A stretch of DNA of 64,000 nt, taken from contig DATKZT010000019.1 of the NCBI GenBank assembly GCA_035527845.1, forward strand, positions 9,180 to 73,179. Reading direction: 5' to 3'. Source of the stretch: JAUWKC01 sp035527845 (GTDB lineage Bacteria; Planctomycetota; Phycisphaerae; Sedimentisphaerales; Anaerobacaceae). Positions 42,048 to 51,228 of this stretch are shown here, piece by piece. Position numbers and translations under genes: made by a program. The notes under the pieces were generated by a model that worked only from the letters and a program-made list of their open reading frames with translations, was not told the DNA's origin and did no database searches. The first letter of the stretch is position 1; the number at the start of each line of letters is the position of its first letter.

Positions 42048-42524
42048 ATGCTCACCCACCAGGACCTGCTCGCAATCATACTCGCCGTAGTCTTCGGCAG
42101 CGCCGTCGGCCTCGAAAGAGAGATAAGCGGCAAAGCCGCCGGCCTGCGAACAAACATCCTCATCTGCCTCGGCGCCGCCGCTTTTACCATAGTCTCAAAG
42201 CAAATGGCTGCCGGTGCCGCCGACTCCGTCACCAGAATCGCCGCGCAGGTGGTAACCGGCGTCGGCTTCCTCGGCGCAGGCGCCATCATCGTCGACAGAG
42301 GCGGCATCCACGGCCTGACAACCGCCGCCACAATCTGGCTCGTTGCCAGCATCGGAACGGCGTGTGGCGCACACCTCTACGGCCTGGCAGCACTTGTCAC
42401 CTTCATCGCCCTCATCGCCCTGTCGGGACTCGCACAACTCGAAAAACCCCTCCAGCGATATGGGAAAAAACGAAAACGACAATCCCCCGACGACAGCCCC
42501 GACCAGAAAAACCACCAGCCATGA
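42048..42524 (+). CDS. MgtC/SapB-family membrane protein, copy 1
   Basis: The 158-residue protein starts at the ATG at 42048, four bases after the stop of DHQ synthase II, with GAAAGG in the coding end acting as ribosome-binding site. It has four hydrophobic segments and the family motifs GLEREISGKAAGLRTN, and GVGFLGAGAIIVDRGGIHG. MgtC proteins are linked to Mg2+ limitation, ATP synthase control and virulence in other bacteria; the function here is unknown. The tail is Lys/Arg/Asp-rich. Copy 2 at 44327-44800 is very similar. Confidence 0.9.
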   Translation: MLTHQDLLAIILAVVFGSAVGLEREISGKAAGLRTNILICLGAAAFTIVSKQMAAGAADSVTRIAAQVVTGVGFLGAGAIIVDRGGIHGLTTAATIWLVASIGTACGAHLYGLAALVTFIALIALSGLAQLEKPLQRYGKKRKRQSPDDSPDQKNHQP

Positions 42525-42713
42525 CCGCTGCGACCAAAGCACTTACCGCACCGTACCCTCCCACTCTCGCAAAAATACAGGAAGAACCGACCGGCAAACG
42601 CTTGCGGCCGTCGGTCCCCACAGGTACAATAAGCCTGTAATTAGCGGTCCGTTCGAAATAACCGAACCCGGCTGGCAGTCGCAGAATACGTCCGAAGGAA
42701 AGCGGGACAAACC

Positions 42714-44066
42714 ATGATCGATTTTCGCTGCAGCCATTGCGGACACAACTTCAGCGTCCCGGAAACATACGCTGGCAAAACCGCCAGGTGCTCGAAATGT
42801 CACCGGTCCCTGCGAATCCCCGAACCATCACCCTTGCCGCCCGCCGACGAGACCAAACCCACTCTCGTCACGTTCCACTGCCCACACTGCCGCCAAAAAA
42901 TCGGCGTGGCACAAAGGCACGCCGGCAGAGAAATCACCTGTGCAAAATGTCACCAAACCCTCCGCGTACCCCAACCCCACAAAGACCACCCACCACAAAA
43001 GGCTTCCACCCACATTGAAAAAGACGACCGCATGTTCGTCCAGCCCGTTTCCAGCGAGCACCGCCATGATACCATCCACGCCACACAGACCGGATCACCC
43101 GACGAAGAAGTCCTCCACGTCGCGCCTCCCCCTGTAACACCCGACACCGTCCGCCAGACAAAGTGCCCGCAGTGCCAATCCCTGAACCGCGCCGACGCAC
43201 AAGTCTGCCACTTCTGCGGCGAAACCATGAGCGCTCGCCGCGCCGTCGCTCCTCGGCCATCCGGCTCCATCGGACTCGCCGTCGCCGCAAGCATCGGTCT
43301 GACCTTCGGTGCCGCGGCTGCCTGGGTCCTGCTTGCTTATTTCGCCGGATGGTTCTGGCTCCAGTTCCTCGCCGTCGGCGTCGCCTCCATCGCCGGCTAC
43401 GGCCTCACACTCGCCACCGACAAACGCACACCTTCCATGGGAATCCTCGCAATGGTAATCGGCCTAATCACCGTCGTAGCTGCAAAGCTCATCATCGTAT
43501 ATTGGGTCGTAATCCCCCAGGTCGATTCCTTTTTTGGGGTTCTCACCACCATCACCGACAGGCAGGCCGATAACATCATTAAGAATCCCGATGCCATGTT
43601 CACCTTCGCCTGCTATAGTCTCGCAGATGAATTGCAATGGGACTGGCAGTTTACAAACGAGGTCGTCATGTTCCGCACTCTAAGCAGTATTCAACAAAAG
43701 ACTCCCGTAAGACCCAAAATGCCTCCCCAGGACACCGAAAAGCTCCGCCAGGCCGTCAAAACCGTGGAAGAACGAATCACTGCCTGGAGCGACGCCGAAA
43801 AACGACATGCCGTCCTATCCGGATTCGAAAGACACAGACAGTGGCTCAACGGTAACTTCAGGGCAATTGCCGCCGCCGACGCCAACCAGCCCGGCAAGGC
43901 ACCTACCCCCTTCGTCAAGGAAGGCATTGAGGTGGCGGTCGGGGAAAGAACCCTTTCCCAGAGTCCCATCGGACGCGCGTTTACATGGGGAGGCGCCTGC
44001 TGCCTCGACTTCATCTGGATCCCATTAGGACTCTTCCTCGCCTACAAAATCGCCGCTCGACGATAG
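42714..44066 (+). CDS. Zinc-ribbon membrane protein, unknown function
   Basis: The 450-residue protein has three zinc-ribbon units, each with two CxxC knuckles: CSHC with CSKC, CPHC with CAKC, and CPQC with CHFC. They lie in residues about 5-170 and are separated by Pro/Thr/His-rich linkers. Two or three membrane segments at about residues 195-275 follow (LAVAASIGLTFGAAAAWVLL at the first). A soluble C-terminal domain of about 160 residues ends with another hydrophobic segment. Domain order suggests a membrane sensor or chaperone that binds zinc or nucleic acid on the cytoplasmic side. It lies between the two mgtC copies and has no known pathway link. Confidence 0.75.
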   Translation: MIDFRCSHCGHNFSVPETYAGKTARCSKCHRSLRIPEPSPLPPADETKPTLVTFHCPHCRQKIGVAQRHAGREITCAKCHQTLRVPQPHKDHPPQKASTHIEKDDRMFVQPVSSEHRHDTIHATQTGSPDEEVLHVAPPPVTPDTVRQTKCPQCQSLNRADAQVCHFCGETMSARRAVAPRPSGSIGLAVAASIGLTFGAAAAWVLLAYFAGWFWLQFLAVGVASIAGYGLTLATDKRTPSMGILAMVIGLITVVAAKLIIVYWVVIPQVDSFFGVLTTITDRQADNIIKNPDAMFTFACYSLADELQWDWQFTNEVVMFRTLSSIQQKTPVRPKMPPQDTEKLRQAVKTVEERITAWSDAEKRHAVLSGFERHRQWLNGNFRAIAAADANQPGKAPTPFVKEGIEVAVGERTLSQSPIGRAFTWGGACCLDFIWIPLGLFLAYKIAARR

Positions 44067-44211
44067 GGCGGCCAGGGTTCCACGTATTGATGAACCTCAA
44101 CAGCCTTCTTAGCCTGCCCGAACTTCGACCACCTATCCTCCCACCATCACCCCAAATTAGCTCACTCGATTGGTTAGCGTGGGTCCGTTTGCTTTGGAGC
44201 CGCTTGTCAGA

Positions 44212-44322
44212 AAAGCCTTCTCCATCACCACCCTAAAACCCGGCGACAAGGTCCTCGCCCACGTCGAAAAAGCAGGCAGACACTTCGGCATGAAAGTTGA
44301 TGAAACTCTAATCGAAAGGTAG
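44212..44322 (+). pseudogene. Truncated 3' copy of 3-dehydroquinate synthase II
   Basis: Thirty-six codons and a stop match the last 36 codons of the intact gene with two substitutions (KAFSITTLKPGDKVLAHVEK against KAVSITTLKPGDKVLAHVEK, and Val for Ile near the end). There is no start codon. The gap to the downstream mgtC copy is 4 bases, the same as in the intact locus. This shows that a unit made of the synthase end and mgtC was duplicated. Confidence 0.85.
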
Positions 44323-44326
44323 GACC

Positions 44327-44800
44327 GTGCTCACGGGCCATGACACGCTCGCTGTCATCTTGGCAGTCCTGTTTGGAGGGGCCATCGGACTCGAAAGAGA
44401 GATAAGCGGCAAAGCCGCCGGCCTCCGCACCAATGTCCTTATCTGCCTCGGCGCCGCCGTCTTTACCGTTATCTCAAAACAAATGGCCGCCGGTACCAAT
44501 GCCTCGGTCACCAGAATAGCCGCTCAGGTCGTCACCGGCGTCGGCTTCCTCGGCGCTGGCGCCATCATCGTCGACCGCGGCGGCATCTACGGCCTGACCA
44601 CCGCCGCCACCATCTGGCTCGTCGCCAGCATCGGCGTGGCCTGCGGCGCCCGTCTCTATGCCTTGGCCGCACTGGCCACCTTCATTGCGCTTATCGTCTT
44701 ATTGGGTCTGGCGCAACTCGAAAGACCCCTCCAACGCTACGGCAAAAAACACAAACGCCAATCCCCCGACGGACGACAACGACAAGCCGATGAAAGCTGA
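44327..44800 (+). CDS. MgtC/SapB-family membrane protein, copy 2
   Basis: The 157-residue protein is translated from a GTG at 44327, with GAAAGG upstream. It is roughly 84% identical over 147 residues to copy 1 (hand count) and keeps the conserved blocks GLEREISGKAAGLRTN and GVGFLGAGAIIVDRGGIYG. Differences are mostly conservative changes in the membrane helices plus a divergent tail, so it is likely functional. Copy 1 uses ATG at the same place. A stretch of about 1.1 kb without a recognised gene follows. Confidence 0.9.
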   Translation: MLTGHDTLAVILAVLFGGAIGLEREISGKAAGLRTNVLICLGAAVFTVISKQMAAGTNASVTRIAAQVVTGVGFLGAGAIIVDRGGIYGLTTAATIWLVASIGVACGARLYALAALATFIALIVLLGLAQLERPLQRYGKKHKRQSPDGRQRQADES

Positions 44801-45528
44801 CTCTGCTTCTGACGCAAGATGCCATAAGCCACAGCTATTCCGAAAAGGTAAGAGGTAAACTTGTTGACGCGCCCGCACTGTGCTTTGCAATCCTGGATGT
44901 TCCTGGCGATTGGCCCGCGTCTATCTCGCCTGGTATCAGGATTCAGAGAGCTTGCGGTTTCTCTGCCAATACGCATAGTCTTCATGGCAAATGTGCCGCT
45001 AAGCTGGTTGTATTCAGCCGCGGCCCAATATGCGAATTGTCTTGTCCCACCGCTTACCAACCTGTTGTCCTGCCAACCCGTATCTGGACCAGAATCCCGG
45101 CGAAATTGTCCTTGCAACTGCAACAAAGTACGTTTCTTCAGGATTTTTTTTCGGACGCCTCCCTGCCCCGATTAACCTTCTGCGAGGGGCCTCAATCCAC
45201 AGCCAACCAAAACTGCCGTAAACCTAACTTCCTTCGCAATATGCACTTGCGTGTTCATACGGTAGCCTGTCCGGCCAGCCTCGATATAATCGCCCAGTAC
45301 CACCGAGCACAGCGATACCAGTCAAAATCCTCAAAAAAATAAAATTCGCAATCAACAACCGTCGCCTCATCTTCGCTATATCATTGACAGGGCATTGTAG
45401 GAAGCGCAACAGGGACTAACGTCAGCCAAACCTCGATAATGTTCTAATTCGTTGTCCGCAAAGGAATTACATTGTGGGCACATGAGGGCGTATTTAGGCA
45501 GGTGCGTTGCCAGGATCAAACCGGTGAG

Positions 45529-45559
45529 TGTGATGGCGAGCGAAGCGAAGCGATCTCTA
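45529..45559 (+). repeat. Diverged copy of the CATTGCGAG/GCAATCTC repeat
   Basis: The segment reads GTGATGGCGAGCGAAGCGAA then GCGATCTCTA. Compared with the copy at 19402-19433 it keeps the GCGAG and the ATCTC end. It is intergenic. Confidence 0.5.
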
Positions 45560-45779
45560 TTTGGCCTGGGGCGTTGCACCAGGTTTTGACCCCAGAGAAT
45601 CGCAGTTGGCATAGTACTACATTCGGGGAAGGTACGGATGCAGACGGATATCTTCAATTCCGAGCACTGCTCGGGGGATTACCATAAAAGGCCAAACTTC
45701 AGTTCAATGTCTATGGAATTCTCGAAAGGAGGTGATGCACGGTCGAGGAAATATCTTTGGAGCATCTGACAAGAAGGAG

Positions 45780-45843
45780 GTCATTGCGAGCCCGCCACAG
45801 AGCCTGCCCTGAGCGCAGCCGAATGGGCGGGCGCGGCAATCTC
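45780..45843 (+). repeat. Copy of the CATTGCGAG/GCAATCTC repeat with a CCGCC/GGCGG insert
   Basis: GTCATTGCGAG opens it and GCAATCTC closes it. Between them lie GCCCGCC and GGGCGGGC, which can pair, and CCTGAGCGCAGCCGAA. It is about twice the length of the copy at 19402-19433 because of the insert. It lies about 100 bases upstream of the next gene. Confidence 0.55.
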
Positions 45844-45944
45844 AGACCATTCGCAAAGCCAAGGCCCATTCTGTTAGAGGCTCTCAATAACAGTTTTAAA
45901 TTCTGGTACGAGAAGATTTAACTACAGCATTTAGGAGGTTTGTT

Positions 45945-48900
45945 ATGTGTACGAAAATGTTTAGTTTAGCGACCCTGGTTTTGTTACTCGCGACGGGTAA
46001 CAGCTTTGCCGCGGTGGCCCTTCAGGTCGATACCGGCGACTGCGGCCCCACCCAGGCCGGCTGGATCAGTCTGGGCAGTTGTGGGACCTTTACCAATGTG
46101 GGCGGCACTGGTATTGACGTGGTTCTCGAGACCGGCAATGCCGGCGCCTGCGAGTGCCGGAATCCAGGCGGCAGCGGCACGCTGGCCGATGTCGAAGCCA
46201 CCTTGCTTTTTGCCAATGACGAGAATTACACTCCGGGAGCCGATTTTATCCTTACGCTCCGCAACCTGACGTCCGGCGCCGATTACACGGTCTACAGCTA
46301 CCACAGCCGTACCGACGAAGGCGACACCACCATTCCGAACGTAACGGTCACAGGGGCCACAAACGTGACCAAGCCGAGCAGCATTCTGCAGAACAGTGCC
46401 ATCATGGATAACCCGGCGGAAATCAGCTTCACCGCCGGCGCCGGTGACGTTGTTATCAGGTACCAGGGGCCCGATGGCGGCTGCAGCGGCTGCCAGGCCT
46501 TCTTCAACGGTTTCGAACTCTACGGCGGCGCGCCGGCGGGGCCCAGGGTGCAGTTCGCATCAGGCTCGTCCGGTGACGTCGAAGCGGTAACGCCGGCCCT
46601 GGTTGAAGTGATTCTCGCTGATGCCCAGGCCGGGGAAACCTATGAGGTAGACTATGCCGTGATCGGCGGCACCGCACAAGGCGGCGGCGTCGACTATACG
46701 CTGGCCGCTGGAACATTGACCTTCCTGCCCGACAGTGTAAGTGAGTTTATCAGTATAGACATTGTCGACGATGGTCTGGACGAAGACGACGAGACGATCG
46801 TAATTGAGCTGTCGAATCCGGTCGGCCTTGATCTCCAGCTTGGAGACCCGACGCAGCACACCTACACGATTGTTGACCCGCGGCCGTCGGCGGAATTTGA
46901 CGAGGCCGGCAGCAGCGGCATGGAAGATGTCACGCCGGTTTACGTGACGGTAAGTCTTTCCGCTCCGGCAACCGAGACAATTACCGTCGATTACGACGTA
47001 ATTGGCGGTACGGCCACCGGCGGCGGTGTCGATTACACCCTCGACCCGGGGACGCTGACCTTCAACATAGACGATGTAACCAAAGACATCGTTATCGACA
47101 TCATCTCGGATGCAAACGACCAGGAGCCTGCCGAGACAATCATAATCGGCCTGTCGAATCCGAGCGGTGCAAAGTTAGGCAGCCAGACACAGTACACCTA
47201 TACGATTCTCTCACAGATGATACACCTGAAGGTGGACTTTGCTCTGGTGCAGTGGGAGGATCCTAATCTGCTTTGGGAGGGATCGCAGAAGCCCGGCTGG
47301 TGGCACTGGGCCGCGCCTGGCTGGGCCGATATGTATATGCACGACATGCGCTGGGAAGACGGCAGCATAAGCCCCAAGCCCACTGGTCCCGGAATCGACG
47401 GTACAGGTATTCATGCATGCGTCACGACCGGCAGCGAAGGACAATTGGGCCTGCATCTCAAGGATTTGTGCAGGGACAATTTGGCCGGCGGCGCCGCGCC
47501 CTACGGGACCGTGGTCGGCGACCCGATTGCCAACACTTGGTTGTACGCTGTTGACTGGGCCGGTCCTGAAGCAGGCGATATCCTGCTGTTGTTGACCGAC
47601 TTACCCGCGGGCGAATACTGGCTGTACAGTTATCACAACCACTGGGAGCCCTGCACTCAGGAAACACGTAACTGTATGCAGTGTGAATGCGGCATGCCGG
47701 CTATGCCCACCATCACGGCGAATCCGCTTCCTTCGTCTCCGCCGCCGCAATATAACGGCTACAGTCTGCCTCTCGGTTCGGGTACAGGTGTGACCCAAAT
47801 CGAGAACGCGTACAACGTCTGGCCGACGCATTATTACCTCGACAGCGAGCTTGTCCCGTCGCTTATCAAGTTCGAGACCGACGGCAGCGAGGTGCTGGTC
47901 ATTTACGAGGCCGACAACTCCCTGTGGCCCGACTGCGCACGTGAGGGTCGAGAGGGCACACGTGGCATCCTCAATGCCTTCGAGCTGATATTGATGGGAC
48001 CGGGCGGACCTGACGTTAACCCGCCGAGTCCTGATCCGATGACGTGGGCAACCCCGCCGTATTCGACCGGCGCCTCTTCGATTGCGATGGTTGCCACTAC
48101 CGCCACGGATGTAAGCGGCGTTGAGTATTACTTCCAGTGCACATCGGGCGGCGGTAACGACAGCGGCTGGCAGGACAGCACTTCTTATGAAGATACCGGC
48201 CTTAGCCCGGAGACCCAGTACTGCTATGCGGTTCAGGCCCGGGACAAGAGTCCGAACCAGAACGCGACGGCTTCGTCAACCGCACAGTGTGCAACCACAG
48301 GTGCGGCGCCGGATACGACGCCTCCGACGCCGGACCCGATGACGTGGGCGACGGCGCCATATTCGACGGGCACCTCTTCGATTGCGATGGTTGCCTCGAC
48401 TGCCACGGATGTGAGCGGCGTCGAATATTACTTCGACTGCACCTCAGGCGGCGGCAACGACAGCGGCTGGCAGGACAGCACTTCTTATGAAGATACCGGC
48501 CTCAGCCCGGATACGCAGTATTGCTATGCAGTTCAGGCGCGGGATAAGAGTCCGAACCAGAACGCGACCGCCTCATCTACACCGCCGGCATGTGCTACTA
48601 CAGATGCGCTGCCGGATACTGCGCCTCCGACGCCGAATCCGGCGACCTTCGCTTCGCCTCCGGCGGCCGTAAGCAGCAGCGAGATTACGATGACGGCAAC
48701 GACGGGGAGCGACGCGAGCCCGCCGGTGCAGTACTTCTTCGATGAAACTTCGGGCAATCCGGGCGGCTCCGACAGCGGCTGGGTAACCAACCCCGTTTAC
48801 AACGACACCGGTCTGGATCCGAATACCGAGTACACCTACACGGTGCAGATGCGCGACAGCTTAGCCAACACCGGTACGGCTTCGGCGCCGGCAAGTGCAA

Positions 48901-49232
48901 CCACTCCTCCTGCTTGCACGCCGGCCAATACGCACGTGGAGTCCATCCTATGCGAGGCCCTAAGAGTAAACCCGCCCAATTCCTACGGCAGGGCCACCGT
49001 CACCATCTATGACAACTGCGGCAATCCTGTTGTGGGTGCTGACGTAACTGGTACGTTCAGCGGCGACTTTAGCGAGCAGCTTACCGAGACTACCGACGCC
49101 TTCGGCGTGGCGGTCCTCGTAACCACAACCGAGGTCAAGAAGCCGTCCTTCACCTTCTGCGTTGATGCTGTCGCCCATGCAACTCTGACTTATGATTCCA
49201 ATGCCAACGTCGAAACCTGTGACAGCTACTAA
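45945..49232 (+). CDS. Secreted Calx-beta/fibronectin-III repeat protein
   Basis: The protein has 1095 residues with a signal peptide ending near residue 22. TTTAGGAGGT before the ATG is a very strong site. Residues about 200-305 and 310-425 are Calx-beta domains (AGTLTFLPDSVSEFISIDIV and PGTLTFNIDDVTKDIVIDII). Residues about 430-680 form an unassigned Trp/Cys-rich domain. Three FN3-like units follow: two nearly identical ones of about 100 residues encoded by an exact 300-base period, and a third more diverged. The C-terminus is a Big-like domain (GNPVVGADVTGTFSGDFSEQ). It probably acts in adhesion or polymer binding. An intrinsic terminator follows. Confidence 0.85.
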   Translation: MCTKMFSLATLVLLLATGNSFAAVALQVDTGDCGPTQAGWISLGSCGTFTNVGGTGIDVVLETGNAGACECRNPGGSGTLADVEATLLFANDENYTPGADFILTLRNLTSGADYTVYSYHSRTDEGDTTIPNVTVTGATNVTKPSSILQNSAIMDNPAEISFTAGAGDVVIRYQGPDGGCSGCQAFFNGFELYGGAPAGPRVQFASGSSGDVEAVTPALVEVILADAQAGETYEVDYAVIGGTAQGGGVDYTLAAGTLTFLPDSVSEFISIDIVDDGLDEDDETIVIELSNPVGLDLQLGDPTQHTYTIVDPRPSAEFDEAGSSGMEDVTPVYVTVSLSAPATETITVDYDVIGGTATGGGVDYTLDPGTLTFNIDDVTKDIVIDIISDANDQEPAETIIIGLSNPSGAKLGSQTQYTYTILSQMIHLKVDFALVQWEDPNLLWEGSQKPGWWHWAAPGWADMYMHDMRWEDGSISPKPTGPGIDGTGIHACVTTGSEGQLGLHLKDLCRDNLAGGAAPYGTVVGDPIANTWLYAVDWAGPEAGDILLLLTDLPAGEYWLYSYHNHWEPCTQETRNCMQCECGMPAMPTITANPLPSSPPPQYNGYSLPLGSGTGVTQIENAYNVWPTHYYLDSELVPSLIKFETDGSEVLVIYEADNSLWPDCAREGREGTRGILNAFELILMGPGGPDVNPPSPDPMTWATPPYSTGASSIAMVATTATDVSGVEYYFQCTSGGGNDSGWQDSTSYEDTGLSPETQYCYAVQARDKSPNQNATASSTAQCATTGAAPDTTPPTPDPMTWATAPYSTGTSSIAMVASTATDVSGVEYYFDCTSGGGNDSGWQDSTSYEDTGLSPDTQYCYAVQARDKSPNQNATASSTPPACATTDALPDTAPPTPNPATFASPPAAVSSSEITMTATTGSDASPPVQYFFDETSGNPGGSDSGWVTNPVYNDTGLDPNTEYTYTVQMRDSLANTGTASAPASATTPPACTPANTHVESILCEALRVNPPNSYGRATVTIYDNCGNPVVGADVTGTFSGDFSEQLTETTDAFGVAVLVTTTEVKKPSFTFCVDAVAHATLTYDSNANVETCDSY
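48009..48611 (+). repeat. 300-base direct repeats encoding FN3-like units
   Basis: GATGACGTGGGC occurs at 48038 and again at 48338, and the sequence between is repeated with few changes (for example ACAGCGGCTGGCAGGACAGC in both). Both encode the same FN3-like unit. A third unit beginning near 48612 is more diverged. The two near-identical units suggest recent duplication or gene conversion. Confidence 0.8.
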
Positions 49233-49265
49233 TGATAGAACAACCAGTTACTGTGTCTTCAAATA

Positions 49266-49304
49266 GAGGACCCCGGTACTCATCCGGGGTCCTCATTTGT
49301 TTTG
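49266..49304 (+). terminator. Intrinsic terminator after the Calx-beta gene
   Basis: GAGGACCCCGG at 49266-49276 and CCGGGGTCCTC at 49284-49294 form a perfect 11-base-pair stem with a 7-base loop. ATTTGTTTT follows. It lies 34 bases after the stop at 49232. Confidence 0.88.
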
Positions 49305-49498
49305 CACCTTTGCCGATTTCGCCCTCTTGGCAGAAGATTGGCTCATCCAGATACAGTGGTAGAGCGGGCCGGCACGAAAACCAATCCGCCCCGCCAAGTA
49401 TTGATAAGGAATTTCGAATTTTTTGAAATTTTTTCAAGAAACTCCTTCTCCTTCACCTCTAACAGAGCCGCTGCGCAGGACGTATAATCCTGAGTTAC

Positions 49499-51184
49499 TT
49501 ACTCCAGTCGTATAATGACGATGTGGCCGTCGAAGTTTCCGCCGCTAAGGTACGAATAGTGAAGCGGCTCGGGACCGGCGTGGATTACAACATCGCCGCC
49601 GTCGAGAATGCCGTTTGCATTTGCGTCACTGCAAAGTGCGCCGATATGTTGATACTGCCTGCCGCCGGGATAGCGAACAGCTATGAAATCACCCGGCTGA
49701 ATGCCCGCGCCCCAAAATACCTGCTCGCTGCCGGCCCCTTCGCGCAGCTCGAATTCTTTAACCCTGGGCCATTCGCTGACCACCATCGCCACGTTGTAGT
49801 TCTTCCTCAAGGGCTGGTTCTTCCATTTTGCGCAGGCGGCCACAAGGACATCGGCGCAATCGACGCCGATGTAATTTTCGCTTTGATACGTCACCGACCC
49901 GAACAATCCCGGCACATTGAAAAAGGAAGTCAGGTATCCGAGATAACCTTCCCCCTCACGAATCGATACTCGCAATACCTGCGGCGACAGCCCCTTTTCG
50001 TCACTGTCGTCAATACCGGGCGAGCGGTAGATTATTTTGTCCTCTGCAACCTCTACTTGAAACCAAAAACTGCCCACGTCCTCGCGATGGATTCGCGAAT
50101 TCATTGAACGGCTTTGCGGACCGCCGAGTGAAGATAGTTGCTCTTCAATGTTGTTGCCTTTTTCGCTGTCGAATGGTTGTATCAGCCACAGGCCGCGAAA
50201 TTGAGGCAGTTCCCTCCTGTCATAATCTATCTTCGCAAACCCCGCCCACTCATACGGTTCTTCCTCCCAGGGGAAGTTCGCGTTCTTGTAGGTTTTAGAA
50301 ATATCCGGCACAATCTGAAACCACCTTACCTGCGCCCCCGCGACCTCATCGACCTTCAGCCGCACCTGCCGGCCTTTCAATGGATAGATAGCGCCCGGCT
50401 TTACCCACGGCCCGCCATCGATGCTCGACCATATTACAAGCGTTGGTTTGCTTTGTCTTGCGGCATTGGCAAAGGCATCACCTTCAGCCGACGTAGAATC
50501 TTGCTTCTCAGCCGCCTCTGTATTCGCAGTCCGTTCATCGGATGTGACCTGCGCCTGTGAAGCGGCAGCAACACCGCTTACACTGTGCATGTTCTTCAAT
50601 ATCCGGATTGAATAAACGTCGCTTGCGTATTTGGATAGTTTATCGAGGCCTCTGCCGTCACCCAGCGGGTCCTTGATGAGGTACTCGCCGTCCTTTTTGC
50701 CCGCTATCAGGACCCAGTGAGGAATCCTTTCGGCAATCATGACTTTCGCCATCACCGGATAGCCGGCCTCTAAGGTGGAGTCGATAAGGTCGACGCTTAC
50801 ATTGTCGGGGGTTTCCACGCATATCGCGCCGCCGATAAGTCTCGGCAAAACATACCACTTGAGCCAGCCTTGTTTTGTGTACCCGTTGTTTTCCTTGAGC
50901 AGCTTGTTGAGCCGGCCGGGGTCAATCGCAAAGCCGCAGTACTCGAGCGCCATACTTGCGCAGCAGACGGTACATCCCACGGCCCGCATCTTCTCGCCGC
51001 TTCCGCCGATCCGGGCATCGGCCCATCTCGGGTCCGTCTGCAAATAAATTTCGCCCGCCGCCGGACTCGAAGGCCCCTCCAACACACCGCGCCGAATGCG
51101 GCGTCCAATCGGTCCCCACGACGCAACTACCAAAACGCCGACAAGAACGAACGGCAAAACAAACAGGTAAATTCTTGTTTTCAT
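49499..51184 (-). CDS. Membrane-anchored protein with two papain-like (C39-like and NlpC/P60-like) domains
   Basis: The protein has 561 residues from the ATG at 51184, which puts a signal anchor (IYLFVLPFVLVGVLVVASWG) at the very start. A GTG at 51232, overlapping the murG stop, would add 16 residues and is a second possibility. Residues about 50-200 look like a C39-type peptidase: GCTVCCASMALEYCG with the Cys, and IPHWVLIAGK with the His, then KDPLGDG with the Asp. Residues about 430-560 resemble NlpC/P60: VDCADVLVAACAKW, YQHIGALCSDAN and DVVIHAGP. A beta-rich linker of about 170 residues lies between. Location by murG suggests a cell-wall role. Confidence 0.75.
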   Translation of the reverse strand: MKTRIYLFVLPFVLVGVLVVASWGPIGRRIRRGVLEGPSSPAAGEIYLQTDPRWADARIGGSGEKMRAVGCTVCCASMALEYCGFAIDPGRLNKLLKENNGYTKQGWLKWYVLPRLIGGAICVETPDNVSVDLIDSTLEAGYPVMAKVMIAERIPHWVLIAGKKDGEYLIKDPLGDGRGLDKLSKYASDVYSIRILKNMHSVSGVAAASQAQVTSDERTANTEAAEKQDSTSAEGDAFANAARQSKPTLVIWSSIDGGPWVKPGAIYPLKGRQVRLKVDEVAGAQVRWFQIVPDISKTYKNANFPWEEEPYEWAGFAKIDYDRRELPQFRGLWLIQPFDSEKGNNIEEQLSSLGGPQSRSMNSRIHREDVGSFWFQVEVAEDKIIYRSPGIDDSDEKGLSPQVLRVSIREGEGYLGYLTSFFNVPGLFGSVTYQSENYIGVDCADVLVAACAKWKNQPLRKNYNVAMVVSEWPRVKEFELREGAGSEQVFWGAGIQPGDFIAVRYPGGRQYQHIGALCSDANANGILDGGDVVIHAGPEPLHYSYLSGGNFDGHIVIIRLE

Positions 51185-51228
51185 ACTGTTTGTCACTCTC
51201 CCAAGGCGTTCGAAGCCGGCCCGATTGC

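Larger units (their letters stand above)
44801..45944. other. Gene-free region with repeats
   Basis: No coding region could be supported in 1144 bases. Several short frames exist on both strands but lack domains and ribosome-binding sites, and some are built from the dispersed repeats at 45529-45559 and 45780-45843. The last 20 bases carry TTTAGGAGGT, the ribosome-binding site of the next gene. The region may hold decayed genes that I could not identify. Confidence 0.6.

Noticed and set aside
44861..45175. Plus-strand frame of 104 codons after the second mgtC
   Set aside because: There is no ribosome-binding site, no domain and no relatives recognised. It may be decayed sequence.
45376..45657. 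Minus-strand frame of 93 codons with a CPQC motif
   Set aside because: Part of it is made from the dispersed repeat at 45529. No start signal is convincing.
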